Below are positions 9,319-23,155 of a DNA stretch of 64,000 nucleotides, piece after piece. The DNA comes from Defluviitoga tunisiensis. GTDB taxonomy: Bacteria > Thermotogota > Thermotogae > Petrotogales > Petrotogaceae. Made by a program: the position numbers and the translations under genes. Numbering within the stretch: the first letter of the stretch is position 1; the number at the start of each line of letters is the position of its first letter. The notes under the pieces are model-generated. The model ran no database searches, had not been told where the DNA came from, and saw nothing but the letters and a program-made list of their open reading frames with translations. The DNA is taken from contig NZ_LN824141.1 in the NCBI RefSeq assembly GCF_000953715.1, positions 928,676 through 992,675 of the forward strand, written 5' to 3'.

Positions 9319-9531
9319 AAACCCACTCTAGATTAAAAAATTGGGTAAAGTTAAGATATATAAGATATAATTGTAAAAGAAAGATGTAAGAGGGATTTTT
9401 TTGTAACCATTAAAATTAAAAAAACTAATAGATATTTCAATTAATATTATAACATTTATAGTTTAAAGAATTAGTACAAGTACTGAAATAGAAAAGAAGG
9501 ATTTCTAAAAATGGAATTTTTAATTTATAAC

Positions 9532-9585
9532 GGGTCAAGGGCGTAGCCCTCTTCCTTTCTTAGTACAAGTACTGAAAATTTTAAA
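9532..9585 (+). repeat. Family A repeat, copy 2
   Basis: Core GGGTCAAGGGCGTAGCCCT at 9532-9550, then ttagtacaagtactga at 9560-9575. A second ttagtacaagtactga lies upstream at about 9470. The core folds as AGGGC-GTA-GCCCT and the trailing part as a short inverted repeat around GTACAAGTAC. Confidence 0.8.
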
Positions 9586-9773
9586 AGAATTAATGAGGAT
9601 TAGAAGTAGGAAAGCATTTTGAGATAAAATCAAACCAAAAAAATAAAAATCATAAGAATTTTGGGATTTTTAAAGCAGGGATTAATCAATAAAAAGTAAG
9701 AAGGATAAGCATTAATCAACAGAGGGAAGAGATGAATTAACAGTAAATTATATATAACTTCACAAAAAAGCAA

Positions 9774-9803
9774 TTGACAAGACAGATAGAAATATGATAA
9801 GAT
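9774..9803 (+). promoter_or_regulatory. Likely rRNA promoter
   Basis: TTGACA at 9774-9779 and TAAGAT at 9798-9803 with an 18-bp spacer, about 150 bp before the 16S gene. No other gene is seen in 9586-9950; the apparent ORF on the other strand there is a shadow. Confidence 0.55.
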
Positions 9804-9950
9804 ATAGAACGTTGAGGGAAACATAGGATGAAAGAGAAATGGAAAAGAAATAAAAAAGGACGAACAAACAAATGTGGTAAGGCCGCATATTAGATTTTTG
9901 CGGAAAAAAGTAGAGATCATTGAAAAGTAGATAGAGGGAAAAGAAGAGTT

Positions 9951-11463
<1,513 letters not shown>

Positions 11464-11585
11464 TAAGGAGATATATACACAAATAAAAATAATTTTTGTT
11501 TAACTCCCTCTATCTACTTTTGAGTGATTTATCTTTGTTCATTAAAACGCAGAATAAAAACGATTGTTCATTGACAAGTGCATAG

Positions 11586-14520
<2,935 letters not shown>

Positions 14521-14555
14521 ATGCACTTATGAGTGAACAAAAATGAAAAGAATAA

Positions 14556-14671
14556 TGGGGGGTGAAGATAACGGTACGGGACACACCCAGCTCCATTCCG
14601 AACCTGACGGTTAAGCCGTATCGTGCCGATGGTAGTACGGTAAAACGTGCGAGAGTAGGTATTGCCCCCCT
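14556..14671 (+). rRNA. rrf: 5S ribosomal RNA
   Basis: About 116 nt, closed by GGGGGG (14557-14562) with CCCCCC (14665-14670). Contains CCCAGCTCCATTCCGAACC and the GATGGTAGTA / GCGAGAGTAGG arms. It follows 23S by 35 bp. Confidence 0.95.
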
Positions 14672-14750
14672 TTCAATTTTAGATATGCGATGTTGAACGT
14701 AACTTTTTTCATACCATATTTCCCCATATGTCCCACCCCTTTAAATAGAA

Positions 14751-14782
14751 ATACCGCGTTTTCATAACGCGGTATTTTTTTT
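14751..14782 (+). terminator. rRNA operon terminator
   Basis: ATACCGCGTT-TTCA-TAACGCGGTAT followed by eight T. Confidence 0.93.
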
Positions 14783-14891
14783 GCTATTTCGTTCGTTTTT
14801 ATTTTTGTGTGTTATAATAATTAATATAAATTTTGTAAGTACCAAATTAGAAATAAAGGTATTTTAGAAATATTATTTTTAGATTTATAAT

Positions 14892-14936
14892 GGGTCAAGG
14901 GCGAAGCCCTCACTCATTTCTTGGCACAAGTACTAA
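14892..14936 (+). repeat. Family A repeat, copy 3
   Basis: Core GGGTCAAGGGCGAAGCCCT at 14892-14910, then ttggcacaagtactaaa. It lies between the rRNA terminator and the acetyltransferase gene. A TATAAT at 14813-14818 may be that gene's -10 box. Confidence 0.8.
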
Positions 14937-14957
14937 ATTATAAACGAGGGATTAAGT

Positions 14958-15494
14958 ATGAAAATATGTAAATTAAAAAACGGAAAAGAATTGGTAATAA
15001 GGAAAGCAGTACGAGAAGATGCTTCTAAGATAATCGATTTTACAAAAACTGTATTTGGAGAAACAACTTATTTGACACGTACTCCAGAGGAGTTTCTAAT
15101 TACTGTTGAAGAGGAAGAAAAATTTATAGAAGAAACAAACAAAAAGAATAACTGCATTTTTTTAGTTGCAGAAGTTGATAATGAAATTGTTGGGACCTTA
15201 ACTTTTAGTGCATCTAGTTCACATCGAACAAGACATATAGGTGAATTTGGGATGTCTGTTAAAAAGGCATATTGGGGTTTAGGTATCGGATCAAACTTGT
15301 TAGCTTACCTTATTGATTGGGCTAGAGAGACAGGGGTAATTAGAAAAATTAATTTAAAAATGAGAGAGGATAATGTTAGAGCCCGTGCGTTGTATGAAAA
15401 ATTTGGTTTTAAAACAGAAGGGATAATTACCCGATATTTTTATATTGAGGGAAAATTTTACAATGTAATAGAAATGGGTTTGGAAGTCAACTAA
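14958..15494 (+). CDS. GNAT family N-acetyltransferase
   Basis: 178 residues; ATG preceded by GAGGGA. The fold-specific acetyl-CoA loop is AYWGLGIGSNLLAYLIDWA and the C-terminal motif is NVRARALYEKFGF. These place it in the GNAT family, RimI/RimJ-like. It moves an acetyl group from acetyl-CoA to an amine; the acceptor is unknown. Its end overlaps the convergent racemase-like gene by 8 bp. Confidence 0.88.
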   Translation: MKICKLKNGKELVIRKAVREDASKIIDFTKTVFGETTYLTRTPEEFLITVEEEEKFIEETNKKNNCIFLVAEVDNEIVGTLTFSASSSHRTRHIGEFGMSVKKAYWGLGIGSNLLAYLIDWARETGVIRKINLKMREDNVRARALYEKFGFKTEGIITRYFYIEGKFYNVIEMGLEVN

Positions 15495-16155
15495 ATAATC
15501 CTTTTAACCAAAAATCAATACAACCATCTGCTAGAGCTTCTAGACTTGAAATCATAAGGTCTGTTGGCAGGTTAGCTTCTTTGTATGCGAGGGGGAGTTC
15601 AGTACATCCGGCAATTATTGGGACATTTTTTTCTTTCCATAACTTTTTTAGTAACGGTTCTAGCCTTTTTCCACTTTCTTTTATGTTTCCAGCTTTTACC
15701 AAATCAACGGCTTTTTGAATATCTTCTAGTAATTTCCAATCTGGATAAAATAGTATATAATCTTCTTTTCTTGCATATTTACCGTATAAATTTGTTTTTC
15801 TAGTTGACAATGTAGAAATTATCCATGCACCATTTGGAGAAATCCTTTTGGCTTTGATAATTGTTTGTTCTATTATGTGTATAAAAGGAGTATTAAGTTC
15901 ATCAATAAAAGTGTCAATAAAATAGTGAGCTGCGTTACATGGTACAGCTAAAAAGTCTGCACCCCATTTTTTTAAAGTGTATAAGCCTTCTTTTAAATAT
16001 GGAGTAGGGTTTTCTCCATTTTCAAATAATGCTTTGTTTCGATCTGGTATTTGAGGATTCATAAGAAGAAAGATCTTTGGATATTCTTGATCACAATTAG
16101 CGGGATATTTTGTTATTAAAATATTCAAAAATTCAACTGTAGCTGCTGGTCCCAT
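15487..16155 (-). CDS. Aspartate/glutamate racemase family protein, N-terminus uncertain
   Basis: The 222 residues from ATG 16155 include the racemase motifs VPCNAAHY (first catalytic Cys) and IIAGCTELPL (second Cys). These two cysteines act as the proton donors in aspartate racemase. Homology continues upstream of that ATG as KILGVLGG (16179-16156), giving the family's GGMGP start. No ATG, GTG or TTG exists in this frame before the stop at 16218-16216. GAGGTGA at 16222-16216 precedes a GTG in another frame that stops after 9 codons. So either a non-standard start, or a frameshift near 16165-16215, explains the 5' end. Roughly 230 residues is normal for the family. Confidence 0.75.
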   Translation of the reverse strand: MGPAATVEFLNILITKYPANCDQEYPKIFLLMNPQIPDRNKALFENGENPTPYLKEGLYTLKKWGADFLAVPCNAAHYFIDTFIDELNTPFIHIIEQTIIKAKRISPNGAWIISTLSTRKTNLYGKYARKEDYILFYPDWKLLEDIQKAVDLVKAGNIKESGKRLEPLLKKLWKEKNVPIIAGCTELPLAYKEANLPTDLMISSLEALADGCIDFWLKGLFS

Positions 16156-16413
16156 TCCGCCTAAAACACCTAAAATTTTTTGAGTTTGATTAATTAAATA
16201 ATTTGTCGTAGATCGTCACCTCAATTTTTAAATGTAAATTGAGAAATAAAAGGCCATTTAATATTTGGATTTAATGAATTTTTGACTTGATTTTCTATTA
16301 ATTTTATGATATTCTCTATAAAAAGATTACCTTATATTTAATCTTTTGTCAAGTATTATTAACGTTAAAAGATTGAGATTTTAATCATAAAACTAAAATC
16401 ATGATTAAACCAT

Positions 16414-16735
16414 GAGACGCCCATATAGGTCGTCTCTACAAAGGTCAAAACCATGAGACACCCATGTAGGTCGTCTCTACAAAGGTCAAAACCTTGAGAC
16501 GCCATGTAGGTTGTCTCTACAAAGGTCAAAACCATGAGACGCCCATATAGGTCGTCTCTACAAAGGTCAACACCATGAGACACCCAGTAGGTCGTCTCTA
16601 CAAAGGTCAAAACCTTGAGACGCCATGTAGGTTGTCTCTACAAAGGTCAAAACCATGAGACGCCCATATAGGTCGTCTCTACAAAGGTCAAAACCATGAG
16701 ACGCCCATGTAGGTCGTCTCTACAAAAATTCATAA
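16414..16735. repeat. Family B palindromic array, 8 tandem units
   Basis: Units begin at 16414, 16455, 16496, 16536, 16577, 16617, 16657 and 16698 (period 40-41 bp). Each unit is a hairpin, GAGACGCCC...AGGtCGTCTC, plus a fixed linker tacaaaggtcaaaaccat. Units 2-3-4 and 5-6-7 carry matching variants, so a three-unit block of about 121 bp was duplicated. The linkers are constant, so it is not CRISPR. It fills the gap between the racemase-like and YjbQ-like genes. Confidence 0.92.
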
Positions 16736-16768
16736 ATGATTTTAACTACGATTAAAGGAGGTTTAATA

Positions 16769-17185
16769 GTGAAATCATATAGAAAAGAACTTTGGTTTAA
16801 TACTGAAAAAAGAAGAGAGTTTATAAACATAACGCCTCTTGTAGAAGAATGTTTAAGAGAAAGTGGGATAAAGGATGGCTTACTGTTATGTAATGCTATG
16901 CATATTACTGCAAGTGTGTTTATTAACGATGATGAAAGAGGGTTACTGCAAGATTTTGAAAATTTTTTAGAAAAACTTGCTCCAGAAAAGCCTTATAGTC
17001 AATATAGGCATAACACTTTAGAAGATAACGCTGATGCACACTTAAAAAGGACAATTATGGGTAGAGAGGTTGTTGTTGCAGTTACTGATGGAAGATTAGA
17101 TTTTGGCCCCTGGGAACAGATATTTTATGGAGAATTTGATGGAAAGAGGAATAAAAGAGTATTAGTAAAAATAATAGGTGAATAA
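16769..17185 (+). CDS. YjbQ family protein (UPF0047)
   Basis: About 138 residues. GTG 16769 is chosen because AAAGGAGG lies 7 nt upstream; the earlier in-frame ATG at 16736 has no site. The family pattern is clear: [49 protein letters not shown] and [18 protein letters not shown]. Family members show weak thiamine-phosphate synthase activity, but the true role is unsettled. It precedes a nitroreductase gene by 30 bp. Confidence 0.88.
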   Translation: MKSYRKELWFNTEKRREFINITPLVEECLRESGIKDGLLLCNAMHITASVFINDDERGLLQDFENFLEKLAPEKPYSQYRHNTLEDNADAHLKRTIMGREVVVAVTDGRLDFGPWEQIFYGEFDGKRNKRVLVKIIGE

Positions 17186-17215
17186 AAATCAAAAAACAGG
17201 AGGTTGATCTTTAGG

Positions 17216-17791
17216 ATGGATATAAGAGAAATTATCAAGCAAAGAAGAACTATTAGAAGGTTTAAACAAGATCCTGTTCCTCAAGAGATTCTAATAGATT
17301 TGGTTGATTGCGCAAGATTAGCTCCTAGTGCCTCAAATATGCAGCCACTTGAATATGTAGTAGTGTCTAAGAAAGAAATTTGTGATAAGATTTTTGAAAA
17401 TTTATCTTGGGCTGGATATATTGCTCCAAAAGGCACACCAAAAGATGATGAAAAGCCTACTGCCTATATTGTTATATTGGTAAATAAAGCACGATCTACA
17501 AAGTGGATCGGTCATGATATTGGTGCTGCTTTTGAAAACATACTGTTAGCAGCATGGGGATTAGGTATAGGTAGCTGTGTTATTGGGTCAGCAAACAGAA
17601 AAAATATTAGAGAAATACTGGATATTCCTTTTGAGTATGAAATTGATACTGTTATAGCTTTAGGTTATAAGGCCCATGAATCGTTCGTTGAGGATAACGA
17701 CGAGACAGTTAGATATTATTTAGATGAAGAGGGTAACTACCATGTTCCTAAAAGGCCTTTAGAAAAAATCATTCATTTTGATGCTTTCTAA
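17216..17791 (+). CDS. Nitroreductase family FMN oxidoreductase
   Basis: About 191 residues from ATG 17216. AGGAGG ends 12 nt before; an in-frame TTG at 17204 sits too close to it. The N-terminus MDIREIIKQRRTIRRFKQDPVP and the APSASNMQPLEYVVV segment bind FMN. Also seen are HDIGAAFENILLAAWGLGIGSCVIG and ALGYKAHE, typical of the family. It reduces quinone- or nitro-type acceptors with NAD(P)H; the physiological substrate is unknown. Confidence 0.9.
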   Translation: MDIREIIKQRRTIRRFKQDPVPQEILIDLVDCARLAPSASNMQPLEYVVVSKKEICDKIFENLSWAGYIAPKGTPKDDEKPTAYIVILVNKARSTKWIGHDIGAAFENILLAAWGLGIGSCVIGSANRKNIREILDIPFEYEIDTVIALGYKAHESFVEDNDETVRYYLDEEGNYHVPKRPLEKIIHFDAF

Positions 17792-17882
17792 TTTTTTGTT
17801 TTGAAGGTATGATATAATTTGAATGATAAAGTCAATGTTTTCTAATAAACAATAATTTGTTCTACAAAAGGAGGTGCAAGCT

Positions 17883-19565
17883 ATGGATGATGTTGTTGAA
17901 AAAGCGTTTGAATCGTATCGTTTATGGCTTGAAAATATTGATGATGTTGAACTGAAGGAAGAATTATTGAGCTTAAAAGGTAATGAAGAGGAGATAATAG
18001 ATAGATTTTACAAAGATTTAGAATTTGGGACAGGAGGGTTAAGAGGGAAAATTGGTGCAGGAAGTAATAGAATGAATGTTTACACAGTTGCGCGCGCAAC
18101 TCAGGGATATGCAAATTACCTAAAAAAGTATAAAGATTTTCCTAGTGTAGTTATTGCATATGATACGAGAAGATATTCAGACCTTTTTGCAAGGGTTGCC
18201 TCTAGTGTTTTGGCCGCAAACAATATTATTGTATATATTTTTGATCAAGTTGCTCCTACCCCCTTATTGTCTTATGCTGTTAGGAGATTAAAAACTGATG
18301 GTGGTATTATTATAACAGCTAGCCACAATCCTCCTGAATATAATGGATATAAGGTTTATACTGCTGATGGGACACAAGCTGTTCCAAGATATGCAAATGA
18401 GATAACAAATGAGATTGAAAAATTAGATTATTTTAAGGATATTAATATAGTATCCTTTGAAGAAGGTATTCAATCAGATAAGATAATTATACTTAATGAA
18501 GAGATATTTAATGATTATTTGGATGAAATTGAAGGATACATAAGAAGTTTAAATCCTAACCTTAATGTAAAACCTGTAATAGTTTATACCCCCTTGTATG
18601 GAGCGGGGTTAAAGTTAGCGCATGATATATTAACTAGATTAGGGTTTGAAGTTAATCTTGTTGAAGAGCAATCGAAAGTCGATCCTGATTTTCCAACTCT
18701 AAAGGTGCCTAATCCTGAAGAAAAAGATGCCTTCGAATTGGCATTAAAGAAGGCCAAAAAGGTTAATGCAAATTTAGTTCTTGCAACCGATCCTGATGGA
18801 GATAGAATAGGTGTATACGAGAAGTTTAATGATGAGTACGTAACTTTTACAGGAAACCATGTAGGAGTAATGTTAACCCATTTTCTGTTGAGAAAATTCT
18901 ACGATTATTCTTCTATAAAACCAGGTGATTATGTTGTAAAAACTATCGTCACAACAGATATGGTAAAACCAATAGCGCAAGAGTTTGGGGTAGAAGTTGA
19001 AGAGACTTTAACGGGATTTAAGTTTATCGGAGAAAAGATCGAAAAAAATAAAAAGAAAGGTAAAAAGTTCTTGTTTGGTTTTGAAGAAAGTTATGGCTAT
19101 TTAGCTAATGATCATGTTAGAGATAAGGATGCAATTATTACCGCAGCACTTATTGCCGTTATGTCGTCTGAGTTATTAGCGGTTAACAAAACACTCACTG
19201 AATATTTAAAAGAACTGAAAGAACGTTATGGTTTTTATGAAGAAAAATTACTGTCTTTTACCTATGAAGGTTTTCTAGGGATTCAAAAAATAAATAGGAT
19301 CATGAGCAAGATGAGAAAGATGCCTCCAGTAAAAATAGGTGAGTATGAGCTTAAAGAAACACTTGATTATTTGAAAGGTGTGGAGGGATTTCCTAAGTCA
19401 AATGTTGTAGAATTAAGATATGGAAAGGTTAAACTAATAGGAAGGCCATCTGGTACCGAACCGAAAATAAAATTTTATATTATGGTAAATGGTCAATCTG
19501 AAGAAGAGGCTAAACAACTTATCAATGAAGCGGAAAAGGCTGTTTTTGAGATTGTAAATGTGTAA
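17883..19565 (+). CDS. Phosphoglucomutase / phosphomannomutase (alpha-D-phosphohexomutase)
   Basis: 560 residues from ATG 17883 with AAAGGAGG upstream; GTG 17874 overlaps that site. The active-site serine loop is ITASHNPPEYNG, the metal loop DPDGDR, the sugar loop GFEESYGY and the phosphate loop RPSGTEPKIKFY. The long form, with GTGGLRGKIGAGSNRMN near the N-terminus, matches PgcA-type enzymes that interconvert glucose-1- and glucose-6-phosphate. It links starch and sucrose metabolism, seen elsewhere in the window, to glycolysis. Confidence 0.93.
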   Translation: MDDVVEKAFESYRLWLENIDDVELKEELLSLKGNEEEIIDRFYKDLEFGTGGLRGKIGAGSNRMNVYTVARATQGYANYLKKYKDFPSVVIAYDTRRYSDLFARVASSVLAANNIIVYIFDQVAPTPLLSYAVRRLKTDGGIIITASHNPPEYNGYKVYTADGTQAVPRYANEITNEIEKLDYFKDINIVSFEEGIQSDKIIILNEEIFNDYLDEIEGYIRSLNPNLNVKPVIVYTPLYGAGLKLAHDILTRLGFEVNLVEEQSKVDPDFPTLKVPNPEEKDAFELALKKAKKVNANLVLATDPDGDRIGVYEKFNDEYVTFTGNHVGVMLTHFLLRKFYDYSSIKPGDYVVKTIVTTDMVKPIAQEFGVEVEETLTGFKFIGEKIEKNKKKGKKFLFGFEESYGYLANDHVRDKDAIITAALIAVMSSELLAVNKTLTEYLKELKERYGFYEEKLLSFTYEGFLGIQKINRIMSKMRKMPPVKIGEYELKETLDYLKGVEGFPKSNVVELRYGKVKLIGRPSGTEPKIKFYIMVNGQSEEEAKQLINEAEKAVFEIVNV

Positions 19566-19591
19566 GAGATAAAAAGTTAGGGGTGGTTTTT

Positions 19592-20179
19592 ATGGAGTTT
19601 CATTATCTCTTGTTTTCACATGACGGAGACTTTGTGGAAGTAAAAGATGTAAATTATCAAGAACCTAATATTTTAGTTATCAACGACAGTTTTCTTAAAC
19701 AGTTGAAAAATAAGAAAAACCGGCAAGACTATGATTACATAGGATATTTTTTGGTTGAAGAAGACAATAACGATCTTTCTGGTATTGTTCGACATTTGAA
19801 GGTAGATTCGCGTGGAAAAGGGCCTTTAAAAGCTGTTTATACAGATCATATTTCTGATATGGTTAGAGAACTGTATGGGGATTTTGTTGAAATAATTTCA
19901 AGGTTTATAGGATTAAGAAAAGTGATAGCATCTTTTAACGAGCTTATCGTTGAAAACAACATTTTAAATTCATATGATTTTTGGCTTGAGAATATAATTA
20001 TAGATGTTGATTTTGATCAACAAGATTTAATTGCACAGCGTGTAACTAAGTTTGTCAACCTATATTTGATAAGAATATATGAGGGATTATTTAGGAAGAA
20101 TATTGATTTATTAAAAAAATACGAATCACAAATTACATATAAGATTCTTGAAACTGGAATAATGCAAAAAATATTATAG
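19592..20179 (+). CDS. Conserved-looking protein of unknown function
   Basis: 195 residues from ATG 19592 (GGGGTGG 5 nt upstream). Soluble, acidic, with no signal peptide and no recognised domain. The N-terminal half looks like beta strands, with a central KVDSRGKGPLKAVYTDHISD stretch; the C-terminal half looks helical. It lies 26 bp after the phosphohexomutase and 21 bp before truA, so it is probably co-transcribed. I do not recognise it and assign no function. Confidence 0.6.
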   Translation: MEFHYLLFSHDGDFVEVKDVNYQEPNILVINDSFLKQLKNKKNRQDYDYIGYFLVEEDNNDLSGIVRHLKVDSRGKGPLKAVYTDHISDMVRELYGDFVEIISRFIGLRKVIASFNELIVENNILNSYDFWLENIIIDVDFDQQDLIAQRVTKFVNLYLIRIYEGLFRKNIDLLKKYESQITYKILETGIMQKIL

Positions 20180-20200
20180 TGTTTTTAGGAGGAAAAATTT

Positions 20201-20938
20201 GTGAGATGGGTTGCAGCAACGATCGCATACGATGGTACTAATTTTTTTGGGTATCAAAGTCAAAGTGGTTACAGAACAGTTCAAGGTGAGTTAGAAAAGA
20301 CGTTAGAAATAATATTTAAAGAAAAGATAACAACTTATGGTTGTGGAAGAACAGACACAGGTGTTCATGCTCTCGGACAGGTAGTTTCATTCCCAGTTTT
20401 AAATGATAATATGACAGATAAAAACGTTAAAGATGCTTTAAACGCTATTCTTCCAGAAGATATATATGTAAGAGAAATAAAACAAGTTAGAGATAATTTT
20501 AATCCCCGAGCAGAAGCTACTAAAAGGATTTATTTTTATTTAATATATACAAATAAAGAACCAGATATTTTTTTAAGAAATAGGGTTTGGTGGATGCCTT
20601 TTGATTTAGATATAGCAAAGATGAGACATGCAGCAAGGTATTTTGAAGGAGAACATGACTTTACAACCTTCAAAACTGGTAATGATGAACGAAACCCTAT
20701 AAGAATGATTTATAGAATTCGCATTATTAATTATAATAAAAACATTATCTGTATTAGAATAGAAGGAAAATCATTTCTAAGAAGGATGATTAGAAACATA
20801 GTTGGAGCTTTAGTGAAGGTAGGGACGGATGCATGGGAACCAGAAAGGATAAAAATTATACTCGAGGCAAAGCAAAGATCTTTAGCTCCAGCCTCTGCCC
20901 CTGCACAAGGGCTGTATTTTTATTCAGCGTTATTTTAA
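20201..20938 (+). CDS. truA: tRNA pseudouridine synthase A
   Basis: 245 residues; GTG start with GGAGG 8 nt upstream. The catalytic motif is [16 protein letters not shown] with the essential Asp. Also typical are [12 protein letters not shown] at the N-terminus, [13 protein letters not shown], and [18 protein letters not shown] near the C-terminus. It converts U38-U40 of tRNA anticodon arms to pseudouridine. Its last 106 bp appear to encode, in another frame, the start of the next gene. Confidence 0.96.
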   Translation: MRWVAATIAYDGTNFFGYQSQSGYRTVQGELEKTLEIIFKEKITTYGCGRTDTGVHALGQVVSFPVLNDNMTDKNVKDALNAILPEDIYVREIKQVRDNFNPRAEATKRIYFYLIYTNKEPDIFLRNRVWWMPFDLDIAKMRHAARYFEGEHDFTTFKTGNDERNPIRMIYRIRIINYNKNIICIRIEGKSFLRRMIRNIVGALVKVGTDAWEPERIKIILEAKQRSLAPASAPAQGLYFYSALF

Positions 20939-22080
20939 TTAGTAGTTTAACGATAGCTCAAACAAAAGTGGGACTTGTATACGATGGTCCCGCAAGTTTT
21001 TTTAATGATATTTTTTATTTAGTGTACAAATATGCAGATATATCTATTCCTCCTGATCCTAACTACCCAACTTTAAAAATAAAATATGAAGATGGATATT
21101 TTGATGTGGAGTATCTTGGACAAAAAGAATCTGCTTCATTTGAAAATATAGAGTCAGTGATACATAATCTCATAAACGAATACCAAAAGAGCATCTTTGT
21201 TATTGCTGAAAACTCTTTAATTATTACGCCAGAAGGAACTAGAACTTCTGGATTTTTACCCTGGGATAAGAAAATAACAGTTGATCTTATGGTAGGAGAT
21301 ATTATCTTCACACATGAGTTTACGCCGCCTTTAGGCGAATTTATTATAAATATTCCAACTAGGTGGATAGATTTAGAAATAACTGGTTTAAATTCAGCGA
21401 AAGTCAACGGAGTAGATTTAGATTTACCAACCAAGATTTCTGTTCCCCCTTCAAAAGTACTTATAGAATACGGCTTTGAAAAAATCGAGTTAGATTTGAC
21501 TAATTACAGTGAACAAATATATTCAGTTGATCTTCAACGACAAGATTTATACAAAAGTGTTGAAACAAAAATAAAAAAAGTTTTTGAGCTTGAAAGTGGC
21601 ATATATTTTTACGGTACACCGATTTCTGTGTGGATACCTAAAAAAGGTGAACCTATTGTTACAAAATCCAGATTTTATTGTGATTATGGAGATATGGAAG
21701 AAAAAAGTAAGACATATTATATAGACGGAGAAATTGTCTTTGCATATGAAAAAGAAAAAACGGTCTATTTGATATCAAGTTCTGGACATTTTTTTACTTT
21801 AGGAAACAAGACTTTAAATAAAGATTTCGGCCGTTCTCCTTTATCTATAGTTTTGACCTCAAACTATATTCAAGTTACAACATTTGGTTTAGAAAATTAT
21901 AAGATTGATTTTTCTGGAGGTATTTATAAGCAAGGAAATGCATTTAACGTATTGTTAGACCTGCCTGATTATTCAGTTAAAGAGGTCTACAATATTCAAG
22001 ATTATACAATAGAAGTTAAAGATAATATAATAAACATATACAACAATAAACGTGAGATTACTGACAACGCCGCTCAATAA
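20833..22080 (+). CDS. Putative secreted protein of unknown function, overlapping truA
   Basis: 415 residues if it starts at ATG 20833 inside truA; no later ATG, GTG or TTG precedes the hydrophobic segment. Residues 1-27 are basic and polar, and about 27-43 ([17 protein letters not shown]) look like a signal peptide core with cleavage after Ala-Gln. The mature part is rich in beta-type sequence, with no recognised domain and no catalytic motif. It ends 5 bp from the convergent ABC-like gene. A non-standard start nearer the signal peptide is the alternative. Confidence 0.6.
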   Translation: MGTRKDKNYTRGKAKIFSSSLCPCTRAVFLFSVILISSLTIAQTKVGLVYDGPASFFNDIFYLVYKYADISIPPDPNYPTLKIKYEDGYFDVEYLGQKESASFENIESVIHNLINEYQKSIFVIAENSLIITPEGTRTSGFLPWDKKITVDLMVGDIIFTHEFTPPLGEFIINIPTRWIDLEITGLNSAKVNGVDLDLPTKISVPPSKVLIEYGFEKIELDLTNYSEQIYSVDLQRQDLYKSVETKIKKVFELESGIYFYGTPISVWIPKKGEPIVTKSRFYCDYGDMEEKSKTYYIDGEIVFAYEKEKTVYLISSSGHFFTLGNKTLNKDFGRSPLSIVLTSNYIQVTTFGLENYKIDFSGGIYKQGNAFNVLLDLPDYSVKEVYNIQDYTIEVKDNIINIYNNKREITDNAAQ

Positions 22081-22085
22081 AAAGC

Positions 22086-22814
22086 TCAAACAGGAAAACT
22101 TAACATGAAATCTTGAATATCTCCCGTAAATAATATTTCTCCGTTAGCTATAAACCCTATTTTTTGAGCGATATCAGAGAATAATTTGATGATTCTAGTA
22201 GAAATAATAAGGGTCTTATCTTTTTTTGTTTCATAAAGAAATTCTTTTATATTGTTGAGTAAGAAATCATCTAAATGGTCAAGAATAGAATCGAATATAA
22301 ATACTTGAGGATTTCTTGCAATATTTAAGAAGATTATGAAAGAAATTTTATCTCCAATTGTCCATTCATCAAAATGTTCATATGATTTTAGAGTGTTTCT
22401 ATCAGCAAAGATATGTGATAAATTAAGCTTTTCTAACAGTAAAAATTGATCTTTAGTAATGTCAGATACCTTTAAACCTAAAGCTAAATATAGGACCTCG
22501 CTTAAGGTTAAAAAATTGATATTGTCTATGAATGTTGGCTCACAATAAGAAATCTGAGAACGTAAATATTGTCCCTCAAGATTAACAATATTCTCGCCTT
22601 GAAATAAAATTGCCCCGCTACTTTTAACATTCCTGAAAAGCTCGTTATTAAGATCTACTATTGATCTTAATAACAGAGACTTCCCAGAGTTGCGGGGGCC
22701 ATAGACTAAAAAAGTTTCATTTTCAGCAAATTCCAGGTTTATGTTTTTTAAGAGTGTTTTGTTACTTATTTCCATCGAATAATCTACAAACTGAATTACA
22801 GATGCTTTATGCAT
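22086..22814 (-). CDS. Degenerate ABC-type ATPase-like protein
   Basis: 242 residues with ABC ATPase layout. Walker A is intact (GPRNSGKS), but other key sites are lost. The signature LSGGQ is replaced by TIGDK. Walker B reads VFIFDSILDHLD, with Ser in place of the catalytic Glu. The H-loop His is Arg (IISTRIIK) and no Q-loop Gln is seen. It may bind nucleotide but should hydrolyse it poorly, so a structural or regulatory role is more likely than transport. There is no permease nearby. It starts 10 bp after a small ORF. Confidence 0.7.
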   Translation of the reverse strand: MHKASVIQFVDYSMEISNKTLLKNINLEFAENETFLVYGPRNSGKSLLLRSIVDLNNELFRNVKSSGAILFQGENIVNLEGQYLRSQISYCEPTFIDNINFLTLSEVLYLALGLKVSDITKDQFLLLEKLNLSHIFADRNTLKSYEHFDEWTIGDKISFIIFLNIARNPQVFIFDSILDHLDDFLLNNIKEFLYETKKDKTLIISTRIIKLFSDIAQKIGFIANGEILFTGDIQDFMLSFPV

Positions 22815-22824
22815 TTTGCTACCT

Positions 22825-23001
22825 TTAATACGAATCGTTTTTTCTACTAAAATTATTTAACAACAGATCTTCTTTTTTTGAAACAAGTTCTTCTAAACTT
22901 TTGTGATCTTTCGCATTTTTAATTAGTCTAATAAAATCAATTTGAGAACATAATTTTAAATTTGTTTCCTGATGGTATTTCTTGTCTCTCTTGCTTCTCA
23001 T
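22825..23001 (-). CDS. Small basic protein, unknown
   Basis: 58 residues from ATG 23001, with AGGCGGTGG 5 nt upstream, which supports translation. Lys/Arg-rich at the N-terminus (RSKRDKKYHQE), then a predicted helix with KKEDLLLNNF near the end. No known domain. The 10-bp gap to the ABC-like gene suggests the two are co-translated. Confidence 0.5.
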   Translation of the reverse strand: MRSKRDKKYHQETNLKLCSQIDFIRLIKNAKDHKSLEELVSKKEDLLLNNFSRKNDSY

Positions 23002-23155
23002 TTTTTCCACCGCCTTATTCTATTGAAGAATAATATTATGGTGGTACCCACATCGTCTAACTAATGATACACTTTTTTCTATACGAAAAAAGGAACTTAC
23101 TTTACAATTCTTTATCAATTAGCTAGCAAATAGGGAAACAATTTATAAATTAAGG

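Noticed and set aside
16365-16610. Small protein with repeats (FVETTYM...) on the minus strand
   Set aside because: It only reads through the hairpin array; no ribosome site, and the frame is a by-product of the repeat.
16414-16735. CRISPR array
   Set aside because: Period is constant at 40-41 bp but the linkers between hairpins are identical, there are no unique spacers and no cas genes.
22086-22814. Functional ABC transporter ATPase
   Set aside because: Signature, Walker B Glu and H-loop His are all replaced and no permease is nearby.
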